DNA of 64,000 nucleotides from an uncultured bacterium (GTDB taxonomy: Bacteria > Cyanobacteriota > Vampirovibrionia > Gastranaerophilales > Gastranaerophilaceae): positions 1 through 64,000 of the forward strand of contig CADAYE010000013.1 of the NCBI GenBank assembly GCA_902792085.1, written 5' to 3'. The position numbers and the translations under genes are program-made. Every line of letters begins with the position of its first letter. Position 1 is the first letter of the stretch. Positions 60,258 to 64,000 of the stretch are shown here, piece after piece. The notes under the pieces are model-generated. The model saw only the letters and a program-made list of their open reading frames with translations, was not told the origin of the DNA and ran no database searches.

Positions 60258-61064
60258 GTGATTATACCTGCACAACACGATATCGCATTTAATTTATTCG
60301 GCATATCGGTTTATTGGTACGGAATAATTATGGCAATCGGAATGTTTTTTGCTCTTGTTTGCGCAAACAAACTTTTTAATATTAAACATCCGGAATTAAA
60401 AAAAGATATTATTCTTGAATTTGCACCGATAATAATTATTTGTGGAATTGTATGCGCAAGATTATATTTTTGTATTTTAAATTCTCAATACTATTTTGCA
60501 CACCCTTTTGAAATTCTTGATATAAGAGAAGGCGGATTATCTATTCACGGCGGTATTATAGGCGGAATTTTGAGTATGCTTTTTATTGTAAAAAAATATC
60601 AACTGAATTTTTTTAGCGTAATAGACCCTGTTGCGTGTTCGACATTTTTAGGTCAGGCTATTGGCAGATGGGGTAATTATTTTAACTCAGAAGCTTACGG
60701 ATTTCCCGTTGCAGGTCAAAATTGGGGATTATATATTCCGCAGGGAAAAAGAATTGCACAATTTTCACAGTACGAACTGTTCCATCCGACTTTTCTATAT
60801 GAAAGTATTTTAGATTTTGTTGCATTTATTATTCTTGTAATTTTATACAAAAAAATCAGCAAAGAGTACAAAGGACTTGTATTTTACGCTTATCTGACAA
60901 TCTATGCGGTAATAAGATTTTTTATAGAAAAAATAAGAATTGACAGCGCATTAAATATCGGATCTGTTCCTGTTGCACAGGTCGTATCTGTTATACTTTT
61001 TGTAATTGGTATTCTCGGGATAATTTTTACAATAAAATCTAATACTAAAAATCCATCTGCATAA
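60258..61064 (+). CDS. lgt: Prolipoprotein diacylglyceryl transferase
   Basis: Transfers diacylglycerol to the lipobox cysteine of prolipoproteins. About seven membrane helices are visible. GISVYWYGIIMAIGM, GGLSIHGGIIGG, QAIGRWGNYFNSEAYG (Lgt signature) and YAVIRFFIEKIRID are present. It starts with GTG 60258 preceded by CAGGAG. At 268 aa it is of normal length. The 3' end overlaps the convergent gene by 20 nt. Confidence 0.95.
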   Translation: MIIPAQHDIAFNLFGISVYWYGIIMAIGMFFALVCANKLFNIKHPELKKDIILEFAPIIIICGIVCARLYFCILNSQYYFAHPFEILDIREGGLSIHGGIIGGILSMLFIVKKYQLNFFSVIDPVACSTFLGQAIGRWGNYFNSEAYGFPVAGQNWGLYIPQGKRIAQFSQYELFHPTFLYESILDFVAFIILVILYKKISKEYKGLVFYAYLTIYAVIRFFIEKIRIDSALNIGSVPVAQVVSVILFVIGILGIIFTIKSNTKNPSA

Positions 61065-62208
61065 AATCATCTTCTTTTTTATAATTCTTTTTGGCTTTTG
61101 AGTTGCGAACTCTTTCGTTTTTCTTTTTTGTGCGTTTTGAAACTTTTTTGTACGCATTATCAACCGATATTTTTGTAATCGGGTTACCTGTTCTGCGGTC
61201 AAAAAATACAAGCCAAAAATCTCTGTTTAAATTATCAACAGAGAAAGAAACATCTGCAATAACCCTGTCACCGGGCTTTATTTGTCTGAACATCAATTTA
61301 GTATTGCCAAAAATTGACGGGCTGAATTTTACACCGTAATCATTTTCAAGCGCCATATCAAAACCTGACAAAGTCTTGTCTGTTGACATATTTGATATCA
61401 ACAAAGACAAAGTTATTGTATTAGCATTTCCAAATGGGTCTTTTTCGTGTTTAACATTGTTTATATTTATATTTATACCCTTATAAATAATTTCTTCTTT
61501 TTTCAGGGCTTCTTCCTTATACACAGGCAAATCAACAGAGGTATTTATTTTTACTTTTATCTGGTCACCGGGAGCAATAAGAACTTCTCCGCCTTTTCTT
61601 ATTAACGCAGCACCAAGCCCAACCGCTCCGCCAATAGCCGCTCCGCCTGCAATTGTATAACCTTGAGAAGCAATTGCAGCCTCCAGCCCCAGCCATTGCA
61701 GAGCAAGCATACTGCCTACCGCACCGCCTGCAACCGTATAACCGACATCCTGCGCAACAATTTTTCCTGCTTCCGCAACCGGATGGAGTTTTGTACTCAT
61801 TTTGCCTTCTATCTCAATTTCGCGTCCGTCAGGAGTTATAAGATAATCAAACGACAAATCCAAAGATGCCATTCTGCCAAGACGCTTGTTACCTTTTATC
61901 AAATCTATTTTCCCATGCGCCTTTGTTCCTTTTGGGATAATAATTCCCTTATCGCCGTATACATCTGATGTTACTTCCGCAAAAAATTCATCACCTTCCA
62001 TTGAAACCGAAGAATCAAGCACCTGTGAAACCGTCATATTTATAACATCATGACGGTCAAGCGTTTCAATTTTGCCGGTAAACAATTTTGAATAATCTTC
62101 CTGATAATTCCCCGTTTCGCTGACTGAACCCTTTAAAGGCTCTTGTGCTAATGCAGTATTAAAACCCAAAATTGCAACTATTAAAAATGCGCTCAAAAAT
62201 CTTCTCAT
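61045..62208 (-). CDS. Secreted protein with glycine-rich core, 387 aa
   Basis: The signal peptide RRFLSAFLIVAILGFNTALA is cleaved after residue 21 or so. The next part (IPKGTKAHGKIDLIKGNKRL) resembles the VPaGT-type beta segments of VirB10/TrbI-like proteins, but the match is short. A Gly/Ala-rich hydrophobic middle (VGYTVAGGAVGSMLALQWLG) may pack or span a membrane. The C-terminal half is beta-rich. A basic tail ends it. Leaderless: TATAAT ends 6 nt before the ATG. Convergent overlap with lgt. Family unknown. Confidence 0.75.
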   Translation of the reverse strand: MRRFLSAFLIVAILGFNTALAQEPLKGSVSETGNYQEDYSKLFTGKIETLDRHDVINMTVSQVLDSSVSMEGDEFFAEVTSDVYGDKGIIIPKGTKAHGKIDLIKGNKRLGRMASLDLSFDYLITPDGREIEIEGKMSTKLHPVAEAGKIVAQDVGYTVAGGAVGSMLALQWLGLEAAIASQGYTIAGGAAIGGAVGLGAALIRKGGEVLIAPGDQIKVKINTSVDLPVYKEEALKKEEIIYKGINININNVKHEKDPFGNANTITLSLLISNMSTDKTLSGFDMALENDYGVKFSPSIFGNTKLMFRQIKPGDRVIADVSFSVDNLNRDFWLVFFDRRTGNPITKISVDNAYKKVSKRTKKKNERVRNSKAKKNYKKEDDFMQMDF

Positions 62209-62214
62209 ACAGCG

Positions 62215-62243
62215 ATTATATCCTATAAATTCACTTCGGGCAA
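62215..62243 (-). promoter_or_regulatory. Leaderless-type promoter
   Basis: TTGCCC, 17 nt, TATAAT (62220-62215), then exactly 6 nt to ATG 62208. Confidence 0.6.
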
Positions 62244-62246
62244 ATA

Positions 62247-63818
62247 TTAGTTTTGTTCCTGATTTTCAGCGACTTCCTGTGCAAGTTGTTCAATAAAACT
62301 ATTAATTTGTGCCGGTTCAAAACAGTTACAGGTGTTCCAAATAAGTGTTGTAGGAGGTTCTGACATTAAAGGACTCGGATATTCATTATGACATTTCCCC
62401 TTTAGCATGTTAGCAGAACCGTCAACCTGAGAGCGGAATTTTGCACAACAACTGCAGATTTTTAATGTTAAACCGTAATCATCCATTTTTGATTTTAACT
62501 GCTGGAGCGCATAAATCATTCCCAAATGAGAGTCAGTTGTATATTTTTTGTTTTTATAAATAAATCTTATTTTTGCAAGTCCCGATTCTGTTGAAATAAA
62601 TTCAAGTTTACATGGTCTTTCGCCAAGTTTAGTTATTACTGCAACATCTATTGTCAATTTATCGGCATCTTTATCCGAACCTGACCAAATCTTTTTGAGA
62701 ACATATCTCACCGGCGGAAAATTCTTTATAATATGGCAAATTGAGTACAACGGATGAAATATCAGCATAACAATTTCTTTTTTAGTCATTTTGGCATTTA
62801 CAAGACTTAAAATGAAAACGCCCAATAAAACCACAGCAGAAATTATTACCGTATTCAGACTTACAATAAACTTATGATGAACAGCATACAAAATTATCGC
62901 AAGATAGGATAATGTTATAAGCCAAAAATTCGGATTAAGTAAAGAACAAACTTGTTCAATAAGCGGAAAATTCGGGCTTAGAAGATTTTTGTAATTATCC
63001 TTGATTAGTGAAAATTTCTTTGTAAGACGAGGATTTTTAAATGTGCAGTCCTGACCGTAAACATAGGACTGAATATTCGGGTTATACACACATTTGTGAC
63101 CTGTTTTGGTAAGTTCAAGACTAAACTCAAGTTCACTGTTTATATCTTTAAAATTGATTTGTTCAAACTCATCAATAACTTCTTTTTTTACAACAAATAA
63201 TCCTGAATCAACAACTGTTGCAAGTCCGCACAAAGTTCTTGCCTGTTTAAAAAAGTTTGCAATATATTTTTTATAAACCGCTTTTATTTTATCAACTATA
63301 TCAAGATTTACCCTGCTTATACTGACTTCGCCGGTTACTGCATCATTTCTGTTGATGGCTACATTTGCAAGTGTCAAAAAATTTGAATCTACACGCCTTA
63401 TGGCATCAATAAAAATATAAGCGTCAATATCTTTGTCATCTTTTATATTATTTATAAGCATTGTTATTGCCTGAGATTTGCCTAAAGTTCCTACATCCTG
63501 AATATTTAGAACATGGACAAATCTGTCATTTTCAAACATTTTTTCCGAGCCATCATTGCAGTTGTCAAGAACTGCATAAACTTTAAAACTTCCCAAAGGA
63601 TAATCCTGCATCTTTAATTCACTTATCAATTCTTCCAAACCTGCTTTGTTATTATGTGCATAAATAATAACCGCAAGATTATTTTTTACAGAATCATAAA
63701 GAGAATATTTTTTCTCAAGAACAAACAGTTTGTCTTTAAGATTTCTGCAAGCAAGAACAAACATGTAAAGGGTGTAAATTATTAAATATATATACAGAAC
63801 GAATAAAATATATTTCAT
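62247..63818 (-). CDS. Membrane GT2-like glycosyltransferase with Cys-rich tail, 523 aa
   Basis: The start at 63818 (MKYILFVLYIYLIIY) is chosen because AGAGAGGA lies just upstream. After an N-terminal helix comes a GT-A domain (NLAVIIYAHNNKAGLEELIS, AVLDNCNDGSEKMF, DAYIFIDAIRRVDSNFL in place of a clear DxD). Two to three helices follow (residues about 318-350 and 360-380). The C-terminal 120 residues are unusual: a beta part, then Cys motifs CSCC, CHNEYPS and CNCF, which may bind metal. Acceptor unknown. Confidence 0.8.
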   Translation of the reverse strand: MKYILFVLYIYLIIYTLYMFVLACRNLKDKLFVLEKKYSLYDSVKNNLAVIIYAHNNKAGLEELISELKMQDYPLGSFKVYAVLDNCNDGSEKMFENDRFVHVLNIQDVGTLGKSQAITMLINNIKDDKDIDAYIFIDAIRRVDSNFLTLANVAINRNDAVTGEVSISRVNLDIVDKIKAVYKKYIANFFKQARTLCGLATVVDSGLFVVKKEVIDEFEQINFKDINSELEFSLELTKTGHKCVYNPNIQSYVYGQDCTFKNPRLTKKFSLIKDNYKNLLSPNFPLIEQVCSLLNPNFWLITLSYLAIILYAVHHKFIVSLNTVIISAVVLLGVFILSLVNAKMTKKEIVMLIFHPLYSICHIIKNFPPVRYVLKKIWSGSDKDADKLTIDVAVITKLGERPCKLEFISTESGLAKIRFIYKNKKYTTDSHLGMIYALQQLKSKMDDYGLTLKICSCCAKFRSQVDGSANMLKGKCHNEYPSPLMSEPPTTLIWNTCNCFEPAQINSFIEQLAQEVAENQEQN

Positions 63819-63901
63819 AACATCCTCTCTATAAACAAATTTTAATAAAAACACAACAAAATTTCAAATAGAGCAATTTTATTACTTCTCATAAATAACA
63901 T

Positions 63902-63966
63902 TATCGGTAGTTTTTGTTTTATCAAAACTACCCTGCCCCATTTCTTTGACCGCAAAGAAACGGGGC
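63902..63966. repeat. Double hairpin repeat at the right edge
   Basis: GGTAGTTTT and AAAACTACC form one stem (about 63906-63932). GCCCCATTTCTTTG and CAAAGAAACGGGGC form another (63935-63966). TTATCGGTAG at the start matches the repeat beginning near 9887. Confidence 0.65.
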
Positions 63967-64000
63967 GCAAAGAATTATTACTCACTTTGTAATGTCTCGT

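Noticed and set aside
61045-61064. Frame error causing the lgt/secreted-protein overlap
   Set aside because: Both reading frames end with sensible C-termini; short convergent overlaps occur three times in this window.

Overview
The window looks like a chromosome fragment of a gut member of the non-photosynthetic cyanobacterial relatives (Candidatus Gastranaerophilales / Melainabacteria, class Vampirovibrionia). This is an inference from four things. The DNA is AT-rich. There are lipid A genes (lpxD-lpxC-fabZ), so a Gram-negative envelope. There are many short lineage-type proteins whose N-termini carry a motif such as NFG, QFGS, SFSS or SFTS. There is a type IV prepilin with an FTLAEILITIGIIG N-terminus. 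No rRNA is present, so the assignment is not proven. TGA is used as a stop, so the code appears standard.

Layout. 0-3.5 kb: accessory hypotheticals, a frameshifted secreted gene and a MITE-like repeat. 3.6-8.8 kb: rsgA-ispA-PAP2, a truncated antitoxin, glyA and a WecA/MraY-type transferase. 9-14 kb: small hypotheticals, a repeat-rich gap, clpP, coaD and a coiled-coil gene. 14-16.8 kb: rpmG, tRNA-Trp, secE, nusG, rplK, rplA. The rplJ-rplL-rpoBC genes that often follow are absent. 17-26.3 kb: a cupin, a frameshifted hppA, a TrmB-type regulator, prfA, ylxR, infB. 26.3-33.4 kb: membrane hypotheticals, a 1215-residue AsmA-like protein, an aminotransferase and a DUF1796-like protein. 33.5-36 kb: lpxD-lpxC-fabZ. 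36-41.6 kb: a metallophosphatase, a GGDEF protein, a helical-barrel protein and dapF. 41.6-42.9 kb: rpsF-ssb-rpsR. 43-47.7 kb: hypotheticals and three peptidase-fold proteins, two of which lack catalytic residues. 47.8-52.4 kb: a HepT/MntA pair, yifB (comM), a second MITE, a GNAT protein and hom. 52.4-59.5 kb: a prepilin and a minus-strand run hpt, tilS, Clp_N-only protein, DUF1292, yqgF, HEAT-like protein and a free-standing ClpX-type zinc finger. 59.6-64 kb: TPR lipoprotein, lgt, a secreted protein and a membrane glycosyltransferase.

Two promoter grammars stand out. First, eight mostly lineage-specific genes share GCAATT-N14-TACTTTATATA-N3-GTAGG, with a spacer of exactly 14 in every case. 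This suggests a dedicated sigma factor or activator. Second, at least nine genes have a -10 hexamer, often extended (TGn), ending exactly 6 nt before the ATG and no Shine-Dalgarno. This predicts leaderless mRNAs, including those of prfA, rsgA, yifB and hom.

Dispersed palindromic repeats are frequent. Some sit in unusual places: in frame inside dapF, inside the loops of two terminator hairpins, between rplK and rplA, between ssb and rpsR, and at the 5' end of the antitoxin gene.
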